This document shows, one piece after another, positions 8,879-17,485 of a stretch of 64,000 bases of DNA; position 1 is the first letter of the stretch; each line of letters opens with the position of its first letter. A program made the translations under genes and the position numbers. This stretch comes from Planococcus ruber (GTDB lineage Bacteria; Bacillota; Bacilli; Bacillales_A; Planococcaceae), in assembly GCF_022819085.1 (NCBI RefSeq), contig NZ_JALHAG010000001.1, forward strand, positions 1,323,395-1,387,394, written 5' to 3'. A model generated the notes under the pieces. The model worked only from the letters and a program-made list of their open reading frames with translations. It was not told where the DNA came from and made no database searches.

Positions 8879-9961
8879 TTATTTTACATCCACTAATTCA
8901 TAAAGCGTGTCGCCGTCGTAATGCACGGTTTTAATCAACCCATAGCCTTCCGCCATGTAGTATTTGTAGCTTTTGCCGTCCCATTCGGGGTGCAGCACGG
9001 AAATTTCAACTGCGTTTGTAAAGGTCTTATACGGAGTCGCGACTTTTACATTGACGCCGGTAATTTTGAACGGCGGCAATTCATCGTCCCAGCTGTCGAA
9101 GGTTTGGCCTTTCGTGACAGGGTAGACGAGGCTGCGTGTAAAGCCGTCTTCCGGGAAACCGTTGATGTACATTTTGCTGCTTTCGTACTCCCCGTATAGG
9201 TAATCTTCGCTGTCGTCTTTGTAGTCAACGAGCCAGAAATAGCCAAGCGGCTCATCCAAATAGTCTGCGCTGTCTACGTATTTTTCAGTCGACACTTCGC
9301 CCGTGATTTCACGGTACGTATACGTTTTCGTCTTATCTTTCAAATACGAATGCGCCATATGCGTATCATTTTTGAATTTCGGCTCCAGCCCGCGGGCTAA
9401 GAAAGCAGAGAATTGCGCACGAGTCGTCGCGTTATTCGGTTTGAACGTCAGGTCTTTATAGCCCGCTGCAACATTAGCGCTGACCACTTGGCCGATTGCG
9501 CCATAAGCGCGCATGTTCGGTGACACGTCCTTGAATTCTTCGATGCCTTCCATCGCCATCGGGAAGACGCGTGAAAGGATGATGGCCATATCGCCGCGGG
9601 TGATCGGTGCATTCGGTTTGAATGTGCCGTCCGGGTAGCCTGTGATGTAGCCGGCTTTTTCAGCTGCCGCGATGTAGCCGCTCGCTTTTTGGCCTTTTGA
9701 TACATCTTTGAACTTTGTTGCACTTTGTGTTCCGTTGAAGCCTTTCAGCTTGCCGATCATGATGGCAGCTTCTGCACGGCTGACGGTTTTATCCGGTTTC
9801 ACCGTGCCGTCTTCAAATCCGGAAACGACGCCTTTATTAATCAAATACGTCATTTCGTCGTAAAATCCGTGGCTCTTTGGCAAATCGGCTGCTGCGAATG
9901 CGGGTGATGCCAGTAAGCTGATTGCTAATGCGGCACCTGTGATTAATGGAAACTTTTTCAA
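8879..9961 (-). CDS. Secreted SLH-domain protein (paralogue 2)
   Basis: A 360-residue exported SLH protein, first gene of the pair. I chose the TTG at 9961 because GAGGGG lies 7 nt upstream and the product then begins MKKFPLITGAALAISLL, matching the paralogue's ATG start; an in-frame TTG 15 nt earlier has no ribosome-binding site. A signal peptide ending AFAAA is followed by three SLH repeats (GFYDEMTYLINKGVVSGFED, SRAEAA; GYITGYPDGT, TRGDMA; GYKDLTFKP, TRAQFS). The C-terminal domain shares its ending with the neighbour (YKYYMAEGYGLIKTV against YYMVEGYGSVKAL) but is more acidic and Tyr-rich. Strong SLH identity with a more divergent C-terminal part suggests diversification of the exposed domain. 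No enzymatic motif is visible. Confidence 0.9.
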   Translation of the reverse strand: MKKFPLITGAALAISLLASPAFAAADLPKSHGFYDEMTYLINKGVVSGFEDGTVKPDKTVSRAEAAIMIGKLKGFNGTQSATKFKDVSKGQKASGYIAAAEKAGYITGYPDGTFKPNAPITRGDMAIILSRVFPMAMEGIEEFKDVSPNMRAYGAIGQVVSANVAAGYKDLTFKPNNATTRAQFSAFLARGLEPKFKNDTHMAHSYLKDKTKTYTYREITGEVSTEKYVDSADYLDEPLGYFWLVDYKDDSEDYLYGEYESSKMYINGFPEDGFTRSLVYPVTKGQTFDSWDDELPPFKITGVNVKVATPYKTFTNAVEISVLHPEWDGKSYKYYMAEGYGLIKTVHYDGDTLYELVDVK

Positions 9962-10324
9962 AACGACACCCCTCAAATAGAATTGTTACTTCAAGAGACA
10001 GGCCAGCAATCAGTCTATTCCTGTTTTTTCCTAATTACTGAGAATAAAACCGTTTCATGGAATAAAGTCATTTCGTAACATTTATGTAATAATACTGTAA
10101 CAAACATTCCAGAATAAGTAAGTAGGTCTTTTTATGCAAATATTTCAAGCTGACATGCCCTTCTTCCTACTAGACGCTTGAAAATCAAAAAAGTCTCGAA
10201 ATTTCTCATTTAAAAGAAAATTAACGGCAAATTCTTTATAAATTTTATGTAAACGTATTCAATTGTTTTATTATTAGGCATATAATAAAAAAGCTAGACT
10301 ATTCACTAAAAGGGAGATGGGAAA
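9962..10324. other. Divergent intergenic region
   Basis: A 363-bp AT-rich region between the divergent SLH-pair and nucleotidase genes. It must contain both promoters. A TATAAT-like hexamer lies near 10280, about 40 bp before the rightward start codon, but I see no convincing -35 partner. I see no ORF, RNA gene or array element here. Confidence 0.5.
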
Positions 10325-12691
10325 ATGGCAATTGGGAAAAAAGCGGCGATGACACTAGCGGCGTTGGTTCTTGCAACGAGCGCAATGGCAACAACGGTTC
10401 CGGCTCAGACGCAAGCTGCAGCAAAAGAAGTGACGCGCGGAGAGTACATCAAGCAATTGGTGACGGCTCTTGATGTGAAACTCGGAGATGGATCGACCAT
10501 CACATTCAAGGATGTGGATCCGAAACTTGCGCCTTACGTGGAAGCGGCTTTCAATTTGGGCATCACCAGCGGCAAGACAAAGACAACGTTCGCTCCAAAT
10601 GAAAAACTATCACGTGAGCAAGGCTTCTCGATCGCAGCCCGTGCAATCGAATCGGAAAAAGAATACCCAAGTTCATTATTGAAACCATTCAAAGATAACC
10701 GCTATTTGAGCAAGAGCTTAGTCGGCGATTTGTCTGAAGCTGTCGGCATCGGCCTCCTTAAAGGCTATAGCGACGGAACAGTCAAACCGGCAAAAGGAAT
10801 CGCTCCGAAAGAAATGGCAGCCATCATCAAGCGTTTATTGAAAGAATACCAGCCAGTAAACCCTAAAGACGTATCGCTTCGCATTCTTGGAACGTCCGAC
10901 CTTCATACCAATTTCGTCAACTACGATTATTATCAGGATAAAGTGTCGAACAGCCTTGGCTTAGCGAAAACCGGCGTCTTGATCAAAGAAGCGCGTGCGC
11001 AGAACCCGAACAGCCTATTGTTCGACAACGGCGATTTGATCCAAGGAACACCGTTCGGCGGCTATAAAGTAACGGTTGACCGCTTGGAAGACGGCGAGCT
11101 TCACCCGGCTTATGCAGCGCTTGAATCATTGGATTTCGATGCATCAACGCTCGGCAACCACGAATTCAACTTCGGCCTTGATTATTTGGACGAAGCACTT
11201 GACGATGCGCCATTCCCAGTATTGAACGCAAACGTCTACGATGCACAAACGAAAGAAAACAAATTCAAGCCGTATGAAATCATCGACCATGAAGTGGTGG
11301 ATGGAAACGGCGACAAACATACGATCAAAGTCGGCGTCATCGGCGTCGTCGCTCCGCACATCATGAAGTGGGACCGCGCCAACCTTGAAGGCAAAGTCAT
11401 CGCTGAAGATGCAGTGGAATCTGTTGAGAAATTCCTTCCGGAAGTTGAAAAAGCGGGCGCTGATATCGTCGTGGTTCTTTCCCACTCCGGAATGGGTGAT
11501 GAAACGCATGAAGTCGGCGAAGAAGACATCACGTACCAACTTTCTGAAATTGATGGCATCGATGCAATCATCACTGGACATAACCACGATGTCTTCCCAG
11601 GATCTTACGGCGATTTGAAAAACGTCAACCAGGATCAAGGAACAATCAACGGCACGCCAGTTGTGATGCCAGGAAAATTCGGCAGCCACTTGGGCGTCAT
11701 CGACTTGAAACTTTCGCCTAAAGGGGAAGAGTGGGAAGTCGTATCTGAAAAAGCGGCACTTCGCGCAATCGATTCAACCAACGATAAAGTGGCAGAAGAA
11801 GTCATTGAAGCGGTTAAAGAAACGCACGAAGGCACAATCGAATATGTTCGCAGCCCGGTCGGCAAAACGACAGCTCCGATCAACAGCTATTTCTCTCTAG
11901 TGAAAGATGATCCATCCGTCCAAATCGTCAACAATGCACAGAAATGGTATGTCGAGCAAAAAGTAGCCGGCACAGCAAACGCTGACCTGCCGATCCTTTC
12001 AGCTGCAGCACCGTTCAAAGCAGGCGGACGCAACGGAGCGGATTACTACACTGAAATCAACACAGGCGAAATCGCCATTAAAAACGTAGCGGACCTTTAC
12101 GTCTACGACAATACGATCTTCACGTTGAAAATGACAGGTGCTGATTTGACGGAATGGCTGGAAATGTCAGCAGGCCAATTCAAGCAAATCAACCCAACAG
12201 CAACAGGGGAGCAGCAATTGATCAACCCGGATTACCGTACCTACAACTTTGACGTCATCGACGGCGTTACGTACGAAATTGACGTTACGCAGCCGGCGAA
12301 ATACGACGCAGACGGCAAATTGGTCAACGACAAAGCAAGCCGCATCAAGAACTTGAAATATGACGGCAAAGCAGTAACGGACACGCAAGAATTCCTTGTC
12401 GTCACAAACAACTACCGCGCAAGCGGCAACTTCCCAGGCGTCGTGAACGCGAGTGAGAAAACAGACTACGCGTACGAAAACCGCCAAGTCATCATGGACT
12501 ACATGGTCGAAGTCGGCACCATCGATCCATCGGCTGACAGCAACTGGACATTCGCGCCAGTCGCAGGCAACCCGAACATCGTCTTCGAAACGTCCGGCAA
12601 AGCCCAAAAATTGGTGCCAGCAGACAGCGGCATCAAATACCTAGGCGCAGCAGCAGACGGATTTGCGAAGTACAGCATTGAAATTAAATAA
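10325..12691 (+). CDS. SLH-anchored 5'-nucleotidase / cyclic phosphodiesterase
   Basis: A 788-residue secreted metallophosphoesterase. GGGAGATGGGAAA precedes the ATG and a signal peptide (KKAAMTLAALVLATSAMATT) follows. Two SLH repeats occupy roughly residues 38-165 (FAPNEKLSREQGFS, GYSDGTVKPAKGIAPKEM). The calcineurin-type domain then shows its metal ligands in order: Asp192-x-His194 in GTSDLHTN, NGDLIQG, Asn278-His279-Glu280 in LGNHEFN, and GHNH in ITGHNHDVF. The second half is a 5_nucleotid_C domain with substrate-binding segments (AAPFKAGGR, NYRASGNFPG). Family members such as YfkN and CpdB hydrolyse 5'- or 3'-nucleotides and 2',3'-cyclic nucleotides. The likely role is extracellular nucleotide scavenging on the wall; exact specificity cannot be read. 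It is monocistronic with its own terminator. Confidence 0.92.
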   Translation: MAIGKKAAMTLAALVLATSAMATTVPAQTQAAAKEVTRGEYIKQLVTALDVKLGDGSTITFKDVDPKLAPYVEAAFNLGITSGKTKTTFAPNEKLSREQGFSIAARAIESEKEYPSSLLKPFKDNRYLSKSLVGDLSEAVGIGLLKGYSDGTVKPAKGIAPKEMAAIIKRLLKEYQPVNPKDVSLRILGTSDLHTNFVNYDYYQDKVSNSLGLAKTGVLIKEARAQNPNSLLFDNGDLIQGTPFGGYKVTVDRLEDGELHPAYAALESLDFDASTLGNHEFNFGLDYLDEALDDAPFPVLNANVYDAQTKENKFKPYEIIDHEVVDGNGDKHTIKVGVIGVVAPHIMKWDRANLEGKVIAEDAVESVEKFLPEVEKAGADIVVVLSHSGMGDETHEVGEEDITYQLSEIDGIDAIITGHNHDVFPGSYGDLKNVNQDQGTINGTPVVMPGKFGSHLGVIDLKLSPKGEEWEVVSEKAALRAIDSTNDKVAEEVIEAVKETHEGTIEYVRSPVGKTTAPINSYFSLVKDDPSVQIVNNAQKWYVEQKVAGTANADLPILSAAAPFKAGGRNGADYYTEINTGEIAIKNVADLYVYDNTIFTLKMTGADLTEWLEMSAGQFKQINPTATGEQQLINPDYRTYNFDVIDGVTYEIDVTQPAKYDADGKLVNDKASRIKNLKYDGKAVTDTQEFLVVTNNYRASGNFPGVVNASEKTDYAYENRQVIMDYMVEVGTIDPSADSNWTFAPVAGNPNIVFETSGKAQKLVPADSGIKYLGAAADGFAKYSIEIK

Positions 12692-12705
12692 GCGATTTTA
12701 ATGGG

Positions 12706-12738
12706 AGAGCCCTTCACCTTTGGTGGGGGGCTTTTTTG
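12706..12738 (+). terminator. Intrinsic terminator after the nucleotidase gene
   Basis: GAGCCCTTCACC pairs with GGTGGGGGGCT around a TTT loop, followed by six Ts. Confidence 0.8.
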
Positions 12739-12759
12739 GTTGGGGGTTTTTGGAGGCGG

Positions 12760-13080
12760 GTAGATTTCAAGTGGCCAGTGGTAGATTTCAAGGGTGAGTA
12801 AGTAGATTTCGCATGCGCAGAGGTAGATTTCAGCAGCAAACAAGTAGATTTCACACTCAAGATCAATTTCAAAAGCTGAATGGCCAGCGTTTCGCTTGCA
12901 GCGAACCGCGAGGAAGGAGGCATTCGCTGGCGAATGCCTTATTGGGGTTGGAGAGTAGATTTCAATAGGCGAGTGGTAGATTTCGAGGGTGAGTAAGTAG
13001 ACTTCGCATGCGCAGAGGTAGATTTCAGCAGCAAGTAAGTAGATTTCACACCCCGACTAGTTGATTTCAACATCAAAGAA
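12760..13080 (+). repeat. Composite elements B1-B2: two 21-bp arrays around a double palindrome (class B)
   Basis: Two arrays of core GTAGATTTCA with an exact 21-bp pitch. B1 has five units starting at 12760, 12781, 12802, 12823 and 12844. B2 has five units at 12955, 12976, 12997, 13018 and 13039 plus a sixth variant (GTTGATTTCA) at 13060. Even the 11-bp spacers correspond in order between B1 and B2 (for example AGGGTGAGTAA and CATGCGCAGAG). Between the arrays are two hairpins: TTCGCT-TGC-AGCGAA (12891-12905) and the near-perfect palindrome GGCATTCGC-TG-GCGAATGCC (12919-12938). The element fills the space between two convergent genes and has no credible ORF. Confidence 0.85.
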
Positions 13081-13110
13081 AAAAGCCAACCTTCTAAAAG
13101 GTCAGCTTAG
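13077..13110 (-). terminator. Intrinsic terminator of the NERD gene
   Basis: On the minus strand AAGCTGACCTT pairs with AAGGTTGGCTT across a TTAG loop, followed by a T-run. It directly abuts the last unit of array B2. Confidence 0.82.
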
Positions 13111-13114
13111 TAGC

Positions 13115-14050
13115 TTATTTATAATAGTAAAATTGTCCATTCTCCCGCTTTCGAGTCAATCCCGCATGTGTCAAAACATGATGCGCGGCATTTTTATCAC
13201 GCAGCATCAAAAATTCTCGGCACTGACTGTTGGTGATTTTAGGAGAAGCGAAAGCAAACCATTCATCAAGCGTATAAGACAGGCCGCCGCTAATCTTTAA
13301 ATTGCAGCTTGAACAATAATGTGTTCGCGTACTGATCCGGCTGCTTATTGATCCGCATTGGTGGCAAAGAATACCTTTCTTTAATTCAGCAGGTGCGTAT
13401 TTAAAGGTCTGAGAATAATTTTTCTTTGGAAAGGGTGAGTGTTTTTCCAGAAGAAGTTGGCCAATACGAACAATTTCTTCGTTTGGAAGCGGTTTTCCGT
13501 TTTGGGGGATGGAGGAGATAAAACGGTTTAAAGAATGGCCATAAATCACAGGAAATACTTTTGGCATATTTTCAACCAAAGTCGTTGAATAAGGAAGGAC
13601 AATGGCTGCATCGACTGGGAGCTTAACCCCCATTTCTCCAAATAAAACCAGCAATTCTTCGCGCGCATTCCAAGCTTGCGTCACGGGCGAATGATAGCCG
13701 ACTGCCTGGCCTTGGCGAGTGATTTGTCGAAGATGCATGCTTTCTTCATCAAAAATCAAGATACCAGAATAATTTTTGACTTCCAAAATGAGCGCAAAAT
13801 AAGGGGTGAGGACAATCGTATCAATCTGGCAATAAGCATAACTCAACTGCAAGTCACCAATGAAAAGGCAATCTTTCCAGCGCAAGTGCCTCAGCCGTCG
13901 ATCAATTTCAATTTCACCGCCATATCCTGCTTTCATCATATAATGCGCTTTCTCGACGTTTGGCCAACTGCTATGATGGCGAGGGAGACGCCGCAGCAAG
14001 CGAGGCAGCCATTTTAATTCAATCGGTGGTGTCCGTTCTTTTATAAACAT
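13115..14050 (-). CDS. NERD-domain protein with zinc ribbon
   Basis: A 311-residue cytoplasmic protein. The ATG at 14050 is chosen because AGGAGG lies 6 nt before it; the longer reading frame adds 13 residues without a ribosome-binding site. The N-terminal half is a nuclease-related (NERD) domain: GYGGEIEIDRRL, then QIDTIVLTPYFALILEVKNYSG, which carries the acidic and E-x-K residues expected of a PD-(D/E)xK-type fold. The C-terminal part has a zinc ribbon (CHQCG then HYCSSC) and a short helical tail. NERD proteins are implied in DNA processing or phage-related functions, but few are characterised. The gene is flanked on both sides by class B array elements, an unusual setting noted separately. 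Function beyond probable nucleic-acid binding or cleavage is not known. Confidence 0.85.
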   Translation of the reverse strand: MFIKERTPPIELKWLPRLLRRLPRHHSSWPNVEKAHYMMKAGYGGEIEIDRRLRHLRWKDCLFIGDLQLSYAYCQIDTIVLTPYFALILEVKNYSGILIFDEESMHLRQITRQGQAVGYHSPVTQAWNAREELLVLFGEMGVKLPVDAAIVLPYSTTLVENMPKVFPVIYGHSLNRFISSIPQNGKPLPNEEIVRIGQLLLEKHSPFPKKNYSQTFKYAPAELKKGILCHQCGSISSRISTRTHYCSSCNLKISGGLSYTLDEWFAFASPKITNSQCREFLMLRDKNAAHHVLTHAGLTRKRENGQFYYYK

Positions 14051-14164
14051 AGCATTCCTCCTTTTCTCCTGAAGTATACCAATCTCCAAAGCTAAGAGAT
14101 ATAAAAAGTTAGTGTAGTCAAAATATATTCGCGCATTGCAAAATGACTTCTATCTATTAATAAA

Positions 14165-14417
14165 AAACAGAGAAGGAAAGTTGATTTCGACTGGCAAGTG
14201 GTAGATTTCGCACTCGAGATCAATACCAAAAAATGAATGGCCAGCGTTTCGCTTGCAGCGAAACGCAATAGCGGAAGCATTCGCCAGCGAATGCTTTATT
14301 TTGATGGGGCGGGTAGAGTTCAATGCTCGAGTGGTAGATTTCGAAGGTGAGTAGGTAGACTTCGCATATGCAGTGGTAGAGTTCAGCAACCAGCAAGTAA
14401 ATTTCACTCCACACACA
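14165..14417 (+). repeat. Composite element B3: two-unit remnant, double palindrome, five-unit 21-bp array (class B)
   Basis: Two cores (GTTGATTTCG at 14180, GTAGATTTCG at 14201) precede a perfect 10-bp hairpin (GCGTTTCGCT-TGC-AGCGAAACGC, 14244-14266) and a second one (AGCATTCG-CCAG-CGAATGCT, 14276-14295). Five cores then start at 14313, 14334, 14355, 14376 and 14397. The layout array-hairpins-array copies B1-B2, and the bases before the first hairpin are nearly identical. The element lies between the divergent NERD and zinc-ribbon protease genes. A TATAAT hexamer at 14521-14526 probably belongs to the rightward gene's promoter. Confidence 0.83.
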
Positions 14418-14594
14418 AAAAGAACCATCTTCGCTCAATATCGTCTATTTAAAACATGGTATTGTAAAGAACGCCCCAAAACACACCTTATGTAATCTGT
14501 TCATGGCACTATTTACCATGTATAATGGCGATAATCAAAGGGGAATGGCATAATTAGCAAAAAAACATTTGCAAAACCAATAGGAGGAACGACT

Positions 14595-15992
14595 ATGTAT
14601 TGTTCGAATTGCGGACAGAAAAATAAAGAAGGCGCACGTTTCTGCAAGAATTGCGGCGAACCGCTGGAAGAGATGCGCTCGAAACGGCCGAAAAAGAAAA
14701 AGGGCTTGTATATCGGCATCGCTGCGGCAGTTTTGCTGGCAGGAGGTATCGGCGCGGCACAATTGTTCGGCGATGACGACGATGAACGCCAGCGCACCGA
14801 GCAGCCGGCTGAAGAAACGGCTGACGTCAACGAAGAAGAAGCGCCGGAACCGGAAGAGCCAAAAGAAGAGGAGCCAGCAGAACCGGCTGCTGGTGAAGTG
14901 ACGAAAGTCGAAACGATCCAGCCGCCTGCGGAGCAGCAGGAGCCATCAGAACCGAAGACGCGTGAAAAGACGGCTATCATTAAAGAAACGCAGCAAAAAG
15001 TCTATACCATTAAAACAGAAAATGGCTATGGATCCGGTTTTTCATTCACCGATAGCGGCATGGTCGTAACCAATGCCCACGTCGTGGCGGGCTTCACAGA
15101 CGTCATGGTCCGGAACATCAACGGCCAGGAACAGCCCGGCAAAGTAATCGGCATTTCAGATAAATACGACGTCGCGCTCATCCAAGTCGATGCGTACGAA
15201 GGGATTGCGCCGCTTGAAATCGAAATGAATCCGACCGATGTCGGCACGGAAGTCATCGCGCTCGGCAGCCCGTCCGGCTTCGAAAACACGGCTTCGATCG
15301 GCTACTTAACGGGGATCGACCGCGATTTCGAACAGGATTTCCTCTATGAAGACATTTACCAAATCGATGCCCAAATCGCACCGGGCTCAAGCGGCGGCCC
15401 ACTGATTGATGCGAAAACCGGCAAAGTGATCGGCATTAACTCACTGCTCTTCATGGACGGCAGCGAAATCGGCTTCTCGATTCCAATGCATTCGATGGTC
15501 GACCTCGTCAACAGCTGGGTCCACAGTCCAATGACGGAGTCCCAAGTCACCGCATTGTTCCCGGCATACGACGACTTCGAAAACTACGAAGGTGAAGACT
15601 ATGAATACGACTACGAACACGAAGGCAATCTGGTCTTTGATGAAGTGTTCCTGAGTGAATTCATCGGCGATTTCCGCTATTACTACGAAATCGCGCTCAA
15701 CAGCCAAGATTTCTTCTACGTCGAAGACATGTTGTTATATGACAGTCCGGCCTACATCGGCATCCGCGATTACATCACGGAAATCACAGGCCAGGGCATG
15801 GAATACACATTCACCGACCTGGAAATCACCGGCGTGGAAATAAACGAAGATCACGCACTCGTCCATACGTACGAAGCGTTTGATTTCCTGAATGCTTCAG
15901 GAGAAGCGACAAAAGAAGAGCGCAATAAAACCTATACCGTCGTCATGGACGACTCCGGCTTTTATTACATCTCGGATGTCGTTAACCAGTAA
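14595..15992 (+). CDS. Zinc-ribbon membrane-anchored trypsin-like (S1C) serine protease
   Basis: A 465-residue protein with AGGAGG 8 nt before the ATG. The first 23 residues form a cytoplasmic zinc ribbon (Cys3, Cys6, Cys17, Cys20). A basic stretch and a transmembrane helix (about 37-60) follow, then a long Glu/Pro-rich acidic spacer. The protease domain carries the triad His162 in NAHVV, Asp192 in YDVAL and Ser266 in GSSGGP, as in the HtrA/DegP group. No PDZ domain is present. Instead, a very acidic Asp/Glu/Tyr linker leads to a ~110-residue C-terminal domain resembling NTF2-like extracytoplasmic domains (LHTYEAFDFL region). The active site should face outside. The substrate is unknown; envelope quality control is an inference. 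Confidence 0.88.
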   Translation: MYCSNCGQKNKEGARFCKNCGEPLEEMRSKRPKKKKGLYIGIAAAVLLAGGIGAAQLFGDDDDERQRTEQPAEETADVNEEEAPEPEEPKEEEPAEPAAGEVTKVETIQPPAEQQEPSEPKTREKTAIIKETQQKVYTIKTENGYGSGFSFTDSGMVVTNAHVVAGFTDVMVRNINGQEQPGKVIGISDKYDVALIQVDAYEGIAPLEIEMNPTDVGTEVIALGSPSGFENTASIGYLTGIDRDFEQDFLYEDIYQIDAQIAPGSSGGPLIDAKTGKVIGINSLLFMDGSEIGFSIPMHSMVDLVNSWVHSPMTESQVTALFPAYDDFENYEGEDYEYDYEHEGNLVFDEVFLSEFIGDFRYYYEIALNSQDFFYVEDMLLYDSPAYIGIRDYITEITGQGMEYTFTDLEITGVEINEDHALVHTYEAFDFLNASGEATKEERNKTYTVVMDDSGFYYISDVVNQ

Positions 15993-16130
15993 ATTTCAAA
16001 TAAACCCATTTTTTCTCAAAAAACTTCTGAATCTCTATAGGCAAAAATTACCGATTGAGCTATAATGGTTGTAACTTATAGCCCCGATAATTATTGGTTT
16101 CAACTAAAATAATATAGAGAGTAGGTAAAA

Positions 16131-16361
16131 GTGCTTATGGAAGAGTTCGAAATGTATCAAACTCAACTGGAAGAACAATTTGGCCAGCCCATGAAAGACA
16201 TCATTTACGAATACTACATTACAAAAAACTACGGGCCGTCCGTAGGAGCAAAAGAACTCGGAATTCCACGCCGCGTCTTTATCTACTTCCGGAACTACTA
16301 TGGTTTAAAAGAAGTCAAACATGCGCTGTACGCCGACCAAAACGTTTGCCCGGACAAATAA
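16131..16361 (+). CDS. Small HTH-like hypothetical protein
   Basis: About 76 residues. The start is either GTG at 16131 (GAGAGTAGG just upstream) or ATG at 16137. The middle reads KNYGPSVGAKELGIPRRVFIYFRNYYGL, which has the spacing of a helix-turn-helix (VGAKELGIPRRVF) and may bind DNA. A TATAAT hexamer at 16061-16066 may mark its promoter. I do not recognise the family. It is short, basic in the middle, and closed by a bidirectional terminator shared with the convergent gene, so I consider it a real gene. Confidence 0.62.
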   Translation: MLMEEFEMYQTQLEEQFGQPMKDIIYEYYITKNYGPSVGAKELGIPRRVFIYFRNYYGLKEVKHALYADQNVCPDK

Positions 16362-16400
16362 AAAATGCCATCCACTTTTTGAAAGTGGGCGGCATTTTTG
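16362..16400. terminator. Bidirectional intrinsic terminator
   Basis: AAAAATGCC...CCACTTT pairs with AAAGTGG...GGCATTTTT, with A/T tracts on both sides, between convergent genes. Confidence 0.88.
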
Positions 16401-16406
16401 CTGTCC

Positions 16407-17309
16407 TTATAGTCCAGTAGCCTTGCTGATCAAATCGCTCTTGCGCTGTTCTTTGCGTGCTTCATATTCTGAAACAAGGGAATCAGCATGCGATTCTGCG
16501 AGACCGTTCGCTTTTAACTCTTTTTTCATCGAACCGAGCACTGCGTAGAAGACTGTGTCTGTACGGCCTTCGAGTTCAGAAGCTGCAGACATGTACTTAT
16601 TATAGAAGTAACCGTAGCTGATCGATTCGCCGTTTGCTTTTTTCGCGTCATACTCGCTCTTCGCACGGCTCACCAATCCGTTGATGCGTGAATTCGCCTG
16701 ATTTTCGATATCAGCTAAACTTGGCTCGTATTTCTGCTTGATTTGGGCAACCGTGACTTTGCCAGATCCACCATTGCCGGATCCGGAGTTTCCAGAACCA
16801 CCAGTTGAACCTTTGCCTGCGTTAGAAGAACCGGAGCCATTTGATCCGGTATTGCCAGCAGTTGAACCGGAATTAGATCCAGAATTGCTTGCTTTATCCG
16901 AACTGCCAGAAGTGTTTCCGCCATTCGAGGTTGACGAGCCGGCTGTACCTGAAGCAGTGCCAGTTGAGCCGTCGGAAGAAGATCCTCCAGTAGAGCTGCT
17001 TGAGTTTGAACCGTTATTCGAACCGTCAGATGAGTTGCCGTCAGTTCCAGCAGCGCTGTCGGATGAAGAGTCTTTCGAACCATCCGCTGCGGATTCGCCA
17101 GCGCCTTCTTCTATTACATTTCCATCGCCATCAACAATAATCTTAGAGCCGTCTGGCAATTCCACTTCGTAATTTTCTTTGGTAATTTCATCCACCTGTT
17201 CGTCCGCTACGTCGTATTCCTTAAACTGGAATAAATACACCAAATAACCGGCAACGCTTAGAAAGATGATCCCCAGGACCAAAACTATCTTTTTCCAATG
17301 CTTTTTCAT
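16407..17309 (-). CDS. Membrane-anchored Ser/Gly/Asn-rich protein
   Basis: A 300-residue protein. The ATG at 17309 has GGGAGG 8 nt upstream; the longer frame is not needed. An N-terminal membrane anchor (KIVLVLGIIFLSVAGYLVYLF) is followed by a short acidic segment with ELPDGSKIIVDGDGN, then a low-complexity linker of about 115 residues made almost only of Ser, Gly, Asn, Thr, Asp and Ala. The last ~105 residues (KVTVAQIKQKYEPSLADIENQANSRINGL onward) are helical and Lys/Glu-rich. The linker should span the wall or project the helical domain outwards. No enzyme motif is visible. It is monocistronic and convergent with the small HTH-like gene. A long antisense open frame over the linker is a codon-bias shadow. 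Confidence 0.82.
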   Translation of the reverse strand: MKKHWKKIVLVLGIIFLSVAGYLVYLFQFKEYDVADEQVDEITKENYEVELPDGSKIIVDGDGNVIEEGAGESAADGSKDSSSDSAAGTDGNSSDGSNNGSNSSSSTGGSSSDGSTGTASGTAGSSTSNGGNTSGSSDKASNSGSNSGSTAGNTGSNGSGSSNAGKGSTGGSGNSGSGNGGSGKVTVAQIKQKYEPSLADIENQANSRINGLVSRAKSEYDAKKANGESISYGYFYNKYMSAASELEGRTDTVFYAVLGSMKKELKANGLAESHADSLVSEYEARKEQRKSDLISKATGL

Positions 17310-17417
17310 CGTTAAATCCTCCCATACCTCAATAAATATTCTAATCAAAATAGCCGCAATAATTGCTAATTATATACAAATATCTACCGAATTACTAACT
17401 TTTTACAGAAATTAATA

Positions 17418-17446
17418 TTGTAGTACCAATTTTATTAAGCTACAAT
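17418..17446 (+). promoter_or_regulatory. Probable sigma-A promoter of the S-layer-type gene
   Basis: TTGTAG and TACAAT are separated by 17 bp, ending about 40 bp upstream of the TTG start codon. This is the best-formed housekeeping promoter in the surface-protein region. Confidence 0.6.
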
Positions 17447-17485
17447 TAGACAATACCACAAATTTGAAACAAGAGGTGAGCAAGG

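Noticed and set aside
11144..11689. Antisense frames inside the nucleotidase gene
   Set aside because: They lie opposite conserved catalytic motifs of a clear enzyme and have no start signals.
12760..13080. CRISPR array
   Set aside because: The repeated core is only about 10 bp with 11-bp spacers, five units per array, no leader and no cas genes in the window. Spacers are partly conserved between arrays, which is unlike CRISPR.
16738..17172. Long antisense open frame (Pro/Glu-rich) opposite the Ser/Gly-rich protein
   Set aside because: It mirrors the low-complexity linker codons of the reverse-strand gene and has no ribosome-binding site.
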